47,764 nucleotides of DNA, from assembly GCA_945828315.1 (NCBI GenBank), contig CALZQA010000010.1, positions 1 through 47,764 on the forward strand, given 5' to 3'. Every line of letters starts with the position of its first letter. Within the stretch, counting starts at the first letter, position 1. The notes beneath the pieces were generated by a model. It saw only the letters and a program-made list of their open reading frames with translations. It was not told the origin of the DNA and did no database searches. Made by a program: the position numbers and the translations under genes. Below, in pieces: positions 27,170-33,095 of this stretch. This DNA is from an uncultured bacterium (GTDB lineage Bacteria > Bacillota > Clostridia > Lachnospirales > Lachnospiraceae).

Positions 27170-27252
27170 TCATGAAATGTGTAAGATATAAAAAAGAAAG
27201 CTCATAAAATGTGATAGAAATGGTTTTAAACACTCATAAAATGTGATACAAT
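27170..27252 (+). repeat. Three direct repeats with 32-bp spacing before the ATPase gene
   Basis: Two exact 16-base copies of CTCATAAAATGTGATA lie at 27201-27216 and 27233-27248. A third, imperfect copy (TCATGAAATGTG) begins at 27170. The copies start 32 bases apart, about three helix turns, so their faces align. The last copy overlaps a possible -10 element TACAAT at 27247-27252. This looks like an operator for a DNA-binding protein; which protein is unknown. Confidence 0.7.
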
Positions 27253-27290
27253 ATGTGCAGGTGAAATAATTCCGATTAGGAGGGATCAAA

Positions 27291-28625
27291 ATGTATTTTA
27301 AACGAAAAATAGATGAATTCCTGATACAGTGGAAATTAGATCCTGCACATAAGCCGTTGATCGTAAAAGGAGCGCGGCAGATTGGAAAAACCGAATCCAT
27401 TTTGCATTTTGCACACGAAAATTACAGCAATATTGTTTATATAAATTTTGCGCTGGAGAAAAAATACAGAGCGATCGTAAGTGATGGATATGATGTAGAA
27501 ACAGTCATTAAAAATATAACGCTGGCAAATCCGTCGCTTAGGTTTTTAGAGAATGAAACAATTATTATTTTTGATGAAATTCAGGAATATCCGGATATCG
27601 CAACTACCTTAAAAGCATTTAAAATTGATGGCAGATACGATGTGATTTGCAGCGGTTCCATGTTAGGAATCAATTACAAAAAGATACACAGTAACAGTGT
27701 AGGATACAAGTCTGATTATGAAATGTATTCCATGGATTTTGAGGAGTTCCTGTGGGCGAAGGGCTATCGCGAGGATCAGGTAAGATCAATTTTTGATCAT
27801 ATGGTGGAGAATATGCCCTTTAGTGAGACGGAATTGTCGGTATATAAGTCCCTATTTCTTGACTACTGTGTTCTGGGTGGAATGCCCGATGTGATCAAGG
27901 GATATATTGAAACAGGAACCTTTTCCGGTTCACTGAAGACGCAGCAGCAGATCAGGCTGGATTATGAGGAAGATGTCCGTAAATACGCAGAAGGTCTGGA
28001 TCAGACAAAAATTATCAGCGTCTACAGAAGTGTTCCTGCCCAGTTGGCCAAGGAAAATAAGAAATTTCAATTTAATAAGATCAGTAAGAATGCCCGTTCC
28101 CGTGAATATACAGGGTGTATTGAATGGTTAATTGATGCGGGTGTCATCGTGGAATGCAATTGTCTGCTTTTTCCTGAATTACCGTTAAAGGGGAATGCAG
28201 ATGAATCGAAATACAAGCTATATTATCCGGATACCGGATTATTAGTTTCTGCGTTGGACGAAGAGGCGCAGGAGGATCTCCGAGTAAATAAAAATCTGGG
28301 TGTATACAAAGGCGCCTTGTACGAAAATTTTGTGGCAGAGGCTTTTGTAAAGCAGGGATTAGGACTTTATTATTTCAAAAAGGAAAATTCTACATTGGAA
28401 GAAGACTTTTTCGTAAGGTCAAAAAATGAGCTGATTCCGGTAGAAGTGAAATCTAACCATGACAGATCAAAATCCTTAGCGATATTGATAAAAAATGAGA
28501 ATTACAGTGACATCAAGCATGGAATAAAGCTTGGAGATTTTAATGTAGGTCAGTCAAATGGAATATATACTTTTCCGTATTTTTGTGCATTTATGATGAA
28601 GGAATATCTGAGAACCTGGGATTAA
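27291..28625 (+). CDS. AAA-type ATPase with C-terminal DUF4143 / nuclease-like domain
   Basis: The 444-residue protein is of the AAA_14-DUF4143 type found widely in bacteria and archaea, often as an accessory gene. The P-loop is VKGARQIGKTESI at about residues 24-36, and Walker B is IIIFDEIQEYPD. The C-terminus has a pattern like PD-(D/E)XK nucleases, EEDFFVRSKNELIPVEVKS. The AT content is above that of neighbouring core genes. GGAGGG precedes the ATG by about six bases. A set of three repeats in front suggests tight control. The cellular role of the family is not established; a defence or DNA-transaction role has been proposed for related proteins, but this is inference here. Confidence 0.85.
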   Translation: MYFKRKIDEFLIQWKLDPAHKPLIVKGARQIGKTESILHFAHENYSNIVYINFALEKKYRAIVSDGYDVETVIKNITLANPSLRFLENETIIIFDEIQEYPDIATTLKAFKIDGRYDVICSGSMLGINYKKIHSNSVGYKSDYEMYSMDFEEFLWAKGYREDQVRSIFDHMVENMPFSETELSVYKSLFLDYCVLGGMPDVIKGYIETGTFSGSLKTQQQIRLDYEEDVRKYAEGLDQTKIISVYRSVPAQLAKENKKFQFNKISKNARSREYTGCIEWLIDAGVIVECNCLLFPELPLKGNADESKYKLYYPDTGLLVSALDEEAQEDLRVNKNLGVYKGALYENFVAEAFVKQGLGLYYFKKENSTLEEDFFVRSKNELIPVEVKSNHDRSKSLAILIKNENYSDIKHGIKLGDFNVGQSNGIYTFPYFCAFMMKEYLRTWD

Positions 28626-28661
28626 TGATTTCAGTACCTTGAGGATGGAGGCGAAAACGAC

Positions 28662-28931
28662 ATGTATTATGTACCTGACGGCACGCTGATGTGCGGGTTT
28701 TATGAGTGTGAAGCGTGCGGAAGCAGATTTTTAGATTTGAAGATCGCACCGAAGCTGGTATGTCCGTACTGCGGAGAAGAACCGGATATGGAGATCGGGC
28801 CGGATGAGGAAATGCCGGTCACGGTAGAGACGGCAAAACTGTTACAGGTGGTAGAGGGTGAAGAAGAAGTAGAAAAGATGGATGCCTTGTTGTCCCTTGC
28901 AATCACAGGAGGCGATTATAACTGGTTATAG
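28662..28931 (+). CDS. Small acidic zinc-ribbon protein
   Basis: The 89-residue protein has two CxxC pairs, CEAC (about residues 16-19) and CPYC (about 34-37), that form a probable rubredoxin- or zinc-ribbon-type metal site, followed by a strongly acidic C-terminal half. There is no signal peptide or membrane segment. GGAGG lies upstream of the ATG. It is 36 bases after the ATPase gene, so it may be cotranscribed. I do not recognise a specific family with a known job. Confidence 0.7.
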   Translation: MYYVPDGTLMCGFYECEACGSRFLDLKIAPKLVCPYCGEEPDMEIGPDEEMPVTVETAKLLQVVEGEEEVEKMDALLSLAITGGDYNWL

Positions 28932-29094
28932 TCTAAAAATCAGTAAAGGCTGGACAGAAGAATGATTTGGTGCTAAAATACAAAAGGATCAATCGTTCAG
29001 AGATGAGTGCAGCATCAGCTGTATTACCCATGACTCTTTTTTCAATTGCGTAGGCAGAGCGGAGCATTCATGCGGTAGCGGTTATCCCTCAGAT
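28932..29094. other. Intergenic segment before tRNA-Gly
   Basis: No gene, clear terminator or convincing -35/-10 pair is visible. TGCTAAAAT at about 28970 is a possible extended -10 element, weakly supported. Confidence 0.35.
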
Positions 29095-29165
29095 GCAGGA
29101 TTCGTCTATCGGTAGGGCACCAGCTTCCCAAGCTGGTTAGGCGGGTTCGACTCCCGTATCCTGCT
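29095..29165 (+). tRNA. tRNA-Gly (anticodon CCC)
   Basis: The 5' acceptor strand GCAGGAT pairs with ATCCTGC at the 3' end, leaving T as discriminator. The anticodon arm is CCAGC-TTCCCAA-GCTGG, giving anticodon CCC for glycine. The T arm is GCGGG-TTCGACT-CCCGT. CCA is not encoded. The adjoining DNA on its 3' side is accessory, so the tRNA gene may have been an integration site. Confidence 0.93.
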
Positions 29166-29238
29166 TTAAAAAAGCCTTGAAAAGTAAATCGATCACAGAT
29201 CGGTTTATTTTTTTGCGCAAAATTTTATCGCACGTCAT
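29137..29238 (-). pseudogene. Leftmost element ORF, apparently truncated at the junction with the tRNA
   Basis: On the minus strand AGGGGGG lies seven bases before ATG 29238, one of the best ribosome sites in the region, and the frame begins MTCDKILRKK. It then runs through the complement of the tRNA terminator and stops inside the tRNA gene, which cannot be its natural end. I read it as the first codons of a lost gene. Its ribosome site overlaps the stop of the preceding 33-codon frame. Confidence 0.4.
29185..29214 (+). terminator. Terminator of tRNA-Gly
   Basis: TAAATCGATC pairs with GATCGGTTTA (one G-T pair) around a 3-base loop and is followed by seven T residues. Confidence 0.9.
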
Positions 29239-29250
29239 TTTGAATCCCCC

Positions 29251-29352
29251 CTACCTATCATTTTCAACCGGAAATTTCATTTCAGAAAATCTTAGAATTT
29301 CACTCGGATCCTGATCAGATTTCACAGATCGTTCATATTCGGCGTCTGACAC
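29251..29352 (-). CDS. 33-residue micro-ORF with GTG start
   Basis: GGGAGG lies seven bases before GTG 29352, and the frame begins VSDAEYERSVKSDQDPSEI and ends at TAG 29251. The start codon lies in an 8-bp perfect hairpin (29338-29358), which could limit access of ribosomes. It is followed at once by the ribosome site of the next truncated frame, as in a coupled operon. It is not recognised, and too short for a confident coding call, but the ribosome site and the coupling favour translation. Confidence 0.4.
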   Translation of the reverse strand: MSDAEYERSVKSDQDPSEILRFSEMKFPVENDR

Positions 29353-29358
29353 GCCGAA
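29338..29358 (-). promoter_or_regulatory. Perfect hairpin overlapping a GTG start
   Basis: TTCGGCGT pairs with ACGCCGAA around a 5-base loop. On the minus strand it contains the GTG of the 33-residue ORF, just after its ribosome site, so it could modulate initiation. Confidence 0.45.
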
Positions 29359-29551
29359 ACCTCCCGATTGCGTTATACATTCGACCGGATGAATAAAATG
29401 CACCTGTGACCACGCTGAACGGCTCAAATTTGCGTTATAATGCCGCTAGTGCCTATTTATCCGAAACGGCATATGACCGCCTTAAAACCGATTTTACGCG
29501 GTCGTTCTGTAGTTGTCAAGCTGCAGGTGGAGAATTGCGCGCGTGTCGCTA
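29354..29551. other. Noncoding part of the element with a long hairpin
   Basis: No gene is seen. A hairpin at 29475-29503 pairs GACCGC with GCGGTC and contains an inner TAAAA/TTTTA stem, closing over CCGA. On either strand it lacks a clean U-tract, so a terminator role is uncertain. Confidence 0.4.
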
Positions 29552-29764
29552 TTAATCTAACACCTCTATTTCACCATAAACGCCTTTCAGATGCTCCAGT
29601 GAAGTTAGTTCTAAGCTGATCCATTTCGCAGACCATACAGCCCACGAAAAGGGCTGTAAAATCATTTTAGAAAGTTGTTCTTTGCTCACAAGATAATACT
29701 TCTGTGGATCATATGGTTCGAATAGCCCATTTTTCTTTGATGCCTCAACAAGATATTTGCTCAT
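29552..29764 (-). CDS. 70-residue hypothetical protein of the element
   Basis: The start ATG 29764 has GGAGG seven bases upstream on the minus strand and encodes MSKYLVEASKKNGLFEPYDP at the N-terminus; a longer frame from 29866 is upstream shadow. There is no membrane segment or recognisable motif. Tryptophans cluster in WAVWSAKWISLEL in the second half. The same small-gene style (AGGAGG-like site, no domain) is shared by its leftward neighbours. Its function is unknown. Confidence 0.6.
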   Translation of the reverse strand: MSKYLVEASKKNGLFEPYDPQKYYLVSKEQLSKMILQPFSWAVWSAKWISLELTSLEHLKGVYGEIEVLD

Positions 29765-30065
29765 GTGATCGCCTCCGTTTTCGTTTTCATTTTCCGCATT
29801 CCGGCGCGGTGCCGTGTGCAATCTGTTTTTATTTGGAGATGCACAAGCTCCAACACGCAGGCGCAATTATAACGACATCGCCAGCCTTGAGCCGTCCGCA
29901 ATAGTCCATAAATGGAGTTTTCACGTGCTGGAAACGAAAATATAATAAAAATCATCGTCAAAATAAATCGGGCGCACGTTGCGCCGTTTCCGTTGCGTTA
30001 TTGCAGAAAATCCTCTTCACGGTCATGATCCGCGCCGCCTATAGCGGAGAAGAGGAAGAGTAGAA
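29765..30065. other. Gap between leftward micro-ORFs
   Basis: A 31-codon minus-strand frame (GTG 29924 to TAA 29829, containing GRLKAGDVVIIAP) is open but has no ribosome site, so I do not call it. A perfect 6-bp hairpin (GGCGCA/TGCGCC, 3-base loop) is at 29971-29985. Nothing else is recognised. Confidence 0.35.
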
Positions 30066-30212
30066 TTATTGAAGAATGAAGCCGTAACCACTTACCATTG
30101 CGGAGTGTTGAAATTCTTCTTTCCCGTACTTTTCATACATTTTTTCAAGACTTGCGGAAATATCAATTCCCATTAATTTCATTTCGTGTAATACCATGAT
30201 TTTTTCTAACAT
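30066..30212 (-). CDS. 48-residue hypothetical protein of the element
   Basis: ATG 30212 has AGAAAGG about 11 bases upstream on the minus strand. The product begins MLEKIMVLHEMKLMGIDI and is mostly predicted helical and charged, with no recognised motif. A longer frame from a TTG at 30263 would run into a hairpin and lacks a ribosome site. It is part of the leftward set of small genes. Confidence 0.5.
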   Translation of the reverse strand: MLEKIMVLHEMKLMGIDISASLEKMYEKYGKEEFQHSAMVSGYGFILQ

Positions 30213-30264
30213 ACTCAAAACCGCCTTTCTATGTGTTTTCTGTCCTCTTATGAGGTAGAGCAAG

Positions 30265-30286
30265 CCGCCGGAACTCGAACCGGCGG
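30265..30286. promoter_or_regulatory. Perfect 7-bp hairpin resembling a tRNA T arm
   Basis: CCGCCGG pairs with CCGGCGG around the 8-base loop AACTCGAA. On the minus strand the loop reads TTCGAGTT, like a tRNA T loop, but no tRNA body surrounds it. It lies between two leftward small genes. On the plus strand a T-rich stretch (GCCTTTCTTTCTT) follows, so it could also act as a rightward terminator. Confidence 0.5.
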
Positions 30287-30307
30287 GAAAGCCTTTCTTT
30301 CTTGCTG

Positions 30308-30535
30308 TTATGCGATCGCCACGAGCCGATCAACGCGCATTGTGCGAACTAATTCTTTTCCGCTCTCGCAGATAATCGCACATTTTACACTTTTACCGCT
30401 CTTGGTCAGCTCTATGGACTTGATAACCTCTTTATAACCGAAGTTCCAAACCGTAACCATGCCGGGTTTTAATTCGCCTGCTCTGATTGCTTTCTGTTCG
30501 CCATACATTCCCTGTAATTTAACTGTGTTTGTCAT
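30308..30535 (-). CDS. 75-residue hypothetical protein of the element
   Basis: I chose ATG 30535 (N-terminus MTNTVKLQGMYGEQKAIRA) because GAAAGGA lies about 11 bases upstream; the in-frame ATG at 30547 sits directly on that ribosome site. The product is basic with a small beta-rich look (GELKPGMVTVWNFGYKEVIK, then TKSGKSVKCAIICESGKEL). No known domain is recognised. It lies between two hairpin-containing gaps in the leftward gene set. Confidence 0.55.
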   Translation of the reverse strand: MTNTVKLQGMYGEQKAIRAGELKPGMVTVWNFGYKEVIKSIELTKSGKSVKCAIICESGKELVRTMRVDRLVAIA

Positions 30536-30580
30536 AATATCAACCATCCTTTCATTTGTTCACCGGCTTACCATCATCAG

Positions 30581-30623
30581 CGCACAAGTAGCCATCTTGT
30601 GCGGACGCTCCAGAGCGGAGCGT
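30581..30623. promoter_or_regulatory. Two adjacent perfect hairpins
   Basis: The first pairs CGCACAAG (30581-30588) with CTTGTGCG (30596-30603). The second pairs ACGCTCC (30605-30611) with GGAGCGT (30617-30623). Only one base separates them. On the minus strand they lie between the 56-residue ORF stop and the 75-residue ORF start. No U-tract follows, so this looks like a structured RNA leader or protein-binding site rather than a terminator. Confidence 0.6.
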
Positions 30624-30629
30624 TTCGGC

Positions 30630-30800
30630 TTATTTTGATCTACTCAACCATTTGCTATGGCGTTTGGTGTGCTGCCATAAGTACCAAAGAGAGCGAGCAG
30701 AATATTTTTTTGCTATATCCTCGATTTCCTCATAGGTTAAATCTTTTCCGTTTTCAAAAGTCATGAAAAAAATCATATCTAACTTTCTTGTATCCATCAT
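30630..30800 (-). CDS. 56-residue small basic protein of the element
   Basis: ATG 30800 is preceded by AGGAGGG on the minus strand at a good distance. The product begins MMDTRKLDMIFFMTFENGKD, continues LTYEEIEDIAKKYSARSLWY and ends with a Lys/Arg/His-rich stretch (KRHSKWLSRSK). The middle looks like a short helix-turn-helix but is too short for a confident claim. Upstream gene starts are absent, so this is the first gene of the leftward set. It probably faces the divergent promoter of the ribbon-helix-helix gene. Confidence 0.6.
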   Translation of the reverse strand: MMDTRKLDMIFFMTFENGKDLTYEEIEDIAKKYSARSLWYLWQHTKRHSKWLSRSK

Positions 30801-30899
30801 TTTGTTTCCCTCCTGTATTTGATATTTGGTTGTTCTTCATTTGTTAAGAATATCATAAGGCACACATATTAAAAAGTCTATAGGGCACATATATTTTTG
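30801..30899. other. Divergent regulatory gap between leftward small genes and the RHH gene
   Basis: AT-rich sequence with GGCAC-containing repeats that continue into the plus-strand promoter. It should hold promoters for both directions; only the rightward one can be read clearly. Confidence 0.5.
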
Positions 30900-30929
30900 T
30901 TGACAAAACATATAAAAGGCACTTATAAT
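30857..30929 (+). repeat. Three GGCAC-containing repeats overlapping a promoter
   Basis: AAGGCACACATAT (30857), TAGGGCACATATAT (30881) and AAAGGCACTTATAAT (30915) share an (A/G)GGCAC-N-ATA core. The third includes the -10 element of the following promoter. This arrangement suggests an operator, plausibly for the ribbon-helix-helix protein itself. Confidence 0.55.
30900..30929 (+). promoter_or_regulatory. Strong promoter of the RHH gene
   Basis: TTGACA at 30900-30905 and TATAAT at 30924-30929, both perfect consensus hexamers, are 18 bases apart. Transcription would begin about 20 bases before the start codon. Confidence 0.85.
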
Positions 30930-30958
30930 GTAATTGATAAATTTATAGGGGTGATAAA

Positions 30959-31255
30959 ATGCAGAAACCAAAAACAAGCGAAGCTCAACGGCGAGCTGTT
31001 GCAAACTATCAGGAAAAGGTTGATCGCGTTAATTGCAGATTTCCCAAAGGCACAAAGCAGCGGATAGAAGCAACAGGAAGTACAATAAATGCTTTTATTA
31101 TAAAGGCTGTAGAAAAGGAGTTAGAGAGGATAGAAGCGGTTGAACAGCCTGTTCAGAGCGCGCAAAAAGCCGAAAACAGCCACGAAATAACAGATACTGC
31201 AGAAACCAAGCCAGAAGCGAAAGAAATAGATCTACAAGCCTTGTATGAGGAGTAA
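30959..31255 (+). CDS. Ribbon-helix-helix-like DNA-binding protein, possibly truncated by an in-frame stop
   Basis: The first 50-60 residues resemble an Arc/MetJ-type ribbon-helix-helix: a short strand (VDRVNCRFPKGTKQRI) followed by helices (STINAFIIKAVEKELERIEA). The C-terminal 40 residues are Glu/Ala-rich and probably disordered. AGGGGTG precedes ATG 30959, and a consensus promoter with repeats lies upstream, consistent with self-repression. The TAA stop at 31253-31255 is followed in the same frame by 52 open codons, so the protein may once have been longer. Such repressors are common in plasmids and integrative elements. Confidence 0.7.
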   Translation: MQKPKTSEAQRRAVANYQEKVDRVNCRFPKGTKQRIEATGSTINAFIIKAVEKELERIEAVEQPVQSAQKAENSHEITDTAETKPEAKEIDLQALYEE

Positions 31256-31414
31256 GGCAAAGATGCTATTCTGTCGGTTATTGGGCAGATCAACATCATG
31301 GAGAAGTACGGAAACGAAGTGCTGCAAGAGCTTGTGAAGTACGCCAAAGATCAAGAGACGGAACAACCGCCAGAGCAGCAACAAGATTTTTCAGGAGTTC
31401 CGTTCATGAATTAG
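31256..31414 (+). pseudogene. In-frame continuation of the RHH gene after its stop codon
   Basis: Directly after the TAA the same frame stays open for 52 codons to TAG, beginning GKDAILSVIGQINIMEKYGN and ending QDFSGVPFMN. It has no start codon with a ribosome site. The sequence looks protein-like (charged helix, then a Gln-rich tail), so it may be the lost C-terminus of the upstream gene. A sequencing error or stop-codon readthrough are alternatives. Confidence 0.4.
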
Positions 31415-31434
31415 GCAGAAAGAGGTGTGAACGG

Positions 31435-31683
31435 GTGGCTACGATAGAAAAACTGATGCAGTCAATTATGAGCGGAACACAAGACCGAAACATAAAATTT
31501 ACAGACTTGCAGAAAATACTTGATGTGTTAGGGTTCCAGTGTAGAATAAAGGGCGATCATTTCATATACTGGAAAGATGGAATTGAGGAGATTATAAACA
31601 TTCAGCCGGATGGAAACAAAGCGAAGCCGTACCAAGTGAAACAGATCAGAGGTATAATATTAAAATACCAGATGGAGGTGTAG
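31435..31683 (+). CDS. hicA: HicA-family mRNA-interferase toxin
   Basis: HicA toxins are small dsRBD-like ribonucleases that cleave mRNA and are held inactive by HicB. The 82-residue protein has a conserved Gly-X-His (GDHFIYWKDG) with the expected catalytic histidine, and a C-terminal segment (KPYQVKQIRGIILK) in the usual place. The start is GTG 31435, with AAAGAGGTG a few bases upstream. The antitoxin gene follows after five bases, the classic order. The N-terminal region before the strand is slightly longer than usual. Confidence 0.85.
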   Translation: MATIEKLMQSIMSGTQDRNIKFTDLQKILDVLGFQCRIKGDHFIYWKDGIEEIINIQPDGNKAKPYQVKQIRGIILKYQMEV

Positions 31684-31688
31684 GACAT

Positions 31689-31898
31689 ATGCATAAATAC
31701 GAGAGAATTATATATTGGTCAGAAGCAGATAAGAAATTCATCGTTGAGGTTCCGGAACTTGCCGGATGCATGGCAGACGGCAAGACAGCGGTTGAAGCTC
31801 TGGAGAACGTGGAGACTATTATTTCTGAGTGGATAGAAACCGCTAAGGAGTTAGGGCGAGAGATTCCACAACCTAAAGGAAAATTGATGTATGCATAA
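31689..31898 (+). CDS. hicB: HicB-family antitoxin
   Basis: The 69-residue protein has the partial RNase H-like HicB fold: RIIYWSEADKKFIVEVPELA, then GCMADGKTAVEALENVE, and a C-terminal helix (WIETAKELGREIPQP). It binds and blocks HicA. It lacks the C-terminal DNA-binding extension found in many HicB proteins, so self-repression would need another factor. GGAGGTG lies upstream of ATG 31689. A terminator follows at once. Confidence 0.87.
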   Translation: MHKYERIIYWSEADKKFIVEVPELAGCMADGKTAVEALENVETIISEWIETAKELGREIPQPKGKLMYA

Positions 31899-31909
31899 CA
31901 ATCAAGAGA

Positions 31910-31932
31910 GCCGTCAGTAATGGCGGTTTTTC
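31910..31932 (+). terminator. Terminator after hicAB
   Basis: CCGTCA pairs with TGGCGG (one G-T pair) around a GTAA loop and is followed by TTTTTC. It is a short stem but in the right place. Confidence 0.7.
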
Positions 31933-31974
31933 TTTTGGCTGTTTTGGTCAAAATGATAGTATTGTACAGTTTTT

Positions 31975-32030
31975 GTTGCAATGCAACACAGTTGCAACAC
32001 AAATGCATCAAACTGCAACATTTCTGCAAC
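31975..32030. repeat. Cluster of TGCAAC motifs
   Basis: GTTGCAATGCAAC (an odd palindrome) at 31975-31987, GTTGCAAC at 31991-31998, and further TGCAAC copies at 32014 and 32025 occur within 56 bases. Such a cluster suggests a protein-binding or replication/transfer site of the element, close to its right border. Spacing is irregular. Confidence 0.5.
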
Positions 32031-32068
32031 GTAGATATAGAGATAGATAAAGAACAAGGAATTCGAAG

Positions 32069-32831
32069 GTGGGACTGGTCATTATGATCATTGGTATCGT
32101 GTATGCGGCGCTCGGTTGGATCCTGTTTTTAGGATTGAAGGTGTTAAAGCCGCAGGAAGCACTGGTGCTGACGTTGTTTGGAAATTATATCGGCACGATC
32201 AAGGATCAGGGCTTTTACTTTGTAAATCCGTTCTGTACAGCGGTCAATCCGGCAGCGGATACAAAGCTCAACCAGAGCGGTGATGTGAAGTCCGGCATGG
32301 GAAAACTGATGCAGATCAGTTCGACAGAAGGTGTCAGTGCTGAAGTGAATTCCGTAGGCGGCAAAAAGATCTCCCTGAAGGTCATGACTCTGAGCAACAG
32401 CAAACAGAAGATCAATGACTGTCTCGGAAATCCCATCGAGATTAGTATTGCCGTGATGTGGCGTGTGGTAGATACCGCGAAAGCAGTATTTAATGTAGAC
32501 AATTACAAGGAGTATTTATCCTTACAGTGTGACAGTGCACTTCGCGATGTTGTCCGCATATATCCGTATGATGTATCGGAAAATGTGGATACGACCGGAG
32601 ATTGCGGCAGTCATGCTGCAGAGACAGCAGGCGTCAGCCATCATCGATGCGAGAAAGATGATCGTGGACGGTGCAGTCGGTATGGTCGAAATGGCACTGG
32701 AAAAACTCTCTGAAAATGAGATCGTTAATCTGGATGAAGAGCGCAAGGCAGCGATGGTCTCCAATCTGCTCGTCGTCCTCTGCGGAAATCGGGATGCCCA
32801 GCCGATCGTGAATTCCGGAAGCCTGTACTGA
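32069..32831 (+). pseudogene. SPFH/band-7 protein gene broken by an internal deletion and frameshift
   Basis: The first part encodes a membrane-anchored SPFH domain (KVLKPQEALVLTLFGNYIGT; GFYFVNPFC; IEISIAVMWRVVDTAKAVF) and loses frame near base 32600, where the frame becomes nonsense. From about 32598 another frame resumes with a normal family C-terminus ([47 protein letters not shown]). Compared with the family, roughly 40 residues between are missing, so an internal deletion is likely. The start (GTG 32069) gives a shorter N-terminus than usual, perhaps also affected by the neighbouring element. Intact relatives form membrane microdomain-type oligomers. Confidence 0.85.
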
Positions 32832-33034
32832 TGGCTGATAATAGTAAAAAACAGGTGCCGCTCCGCTTATCTGCAAAGCTCTACAATGCCATTGCAGCCT
32901 GGGCAGAGGATGATTTCCGATCTGTGAATGGACAGATAGAATATTTGCTGACGGAGTGCGTGCGCCAGCGAAAAAAGAATGGTGCGCCGGTTCCCCTTGA
33001 TCTGGATGAACCGCCGGAATTTGATATAGAATAG
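32831..33034 (+). CDS. Ribbon-helix-helix (Arc-type) small protein paired with the SPFH gene
   Basis: The 67-residue protein shows an Arc-type pattern: [20 protein letters not shown], then a helix with [17 protein letters not shown]. It starts in a TGATG overlap with the SPFH gene, a conserved arrangement in related clostridia as far as I recall. The gene looks intact even though its upstream partner is broken. Its target is unknown. Confidence 0.8.
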   Translation: MADNSKKQVPLRLSAKLYNAIAAWAEDDFRSVNGQIEYLLTECVRQRKKNGAPVPLDLDEPPEFDIE

Positions 33035-33040
33035 AATATA

Positions 33041-33080
33041 AGAGGGTGGCTCTGTTAAATGGAGTCGCCCTCTTTGGGTT
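33041..33080. terminator. Bidirectional terminator between the RHH gene and glgD
   Basis: A 12-bp stem (AGAGGGTGGCTC with GAGTCGCCCTCT, two G-T pairs) closes over a 9-base loop, between convergent genes. U-tracts are weak on both sides. Confidence 0.65.
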
Positions 33081-33095
33081 TCGTATATGATGAAA

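Larger units (their letters stand above)
29215..32065. mobile_element. Degenerate integrated element or genomic island remnant next to tRNA-Gly
   Basis: This 2.85-kb stretch differs from the surrounding chromosome. It holds a leftward set of very small genes, several perfect hairpins, a ribbon-helix-helix gene and a hicA/hicB pair, and has no housekeeping gene. It begins directly after the tRNA-Gly terminator, a common integration site. The leftmost frame (start 29238) has a strong ribosome site but loses sense within about eight codons, as if cut at the junction. On the right it adjoins an SPFH gene whose N-terminus seems short. No integrase, relaxase or direct repeat of the tRNA end was found, so element type and exact borders are unknown. 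Confidence 0.5.

Noticed and set aside
29829-29924. 31-codon minus-strand frame within the element
   Set aside because: The GTG start lacks a ribosome site, so translation is not supported, although the frame contains a protein-like stretch.
30265-30286. Hairpin with tRNA T-arm-like loop considered as part of a tRNA gene
   Set aside because: No acceptor, D or anticodon arms can be folded around it, and the loop is 8 bases instead of 7.
31975-32030. TGCAAC cluster and the three ATPase repeats considered as CRISPR repeats
   Set aside because: Copies are short, few and irregular (or 16 bp at 32-bp steps without spacer diversity), and no cas gene is present.
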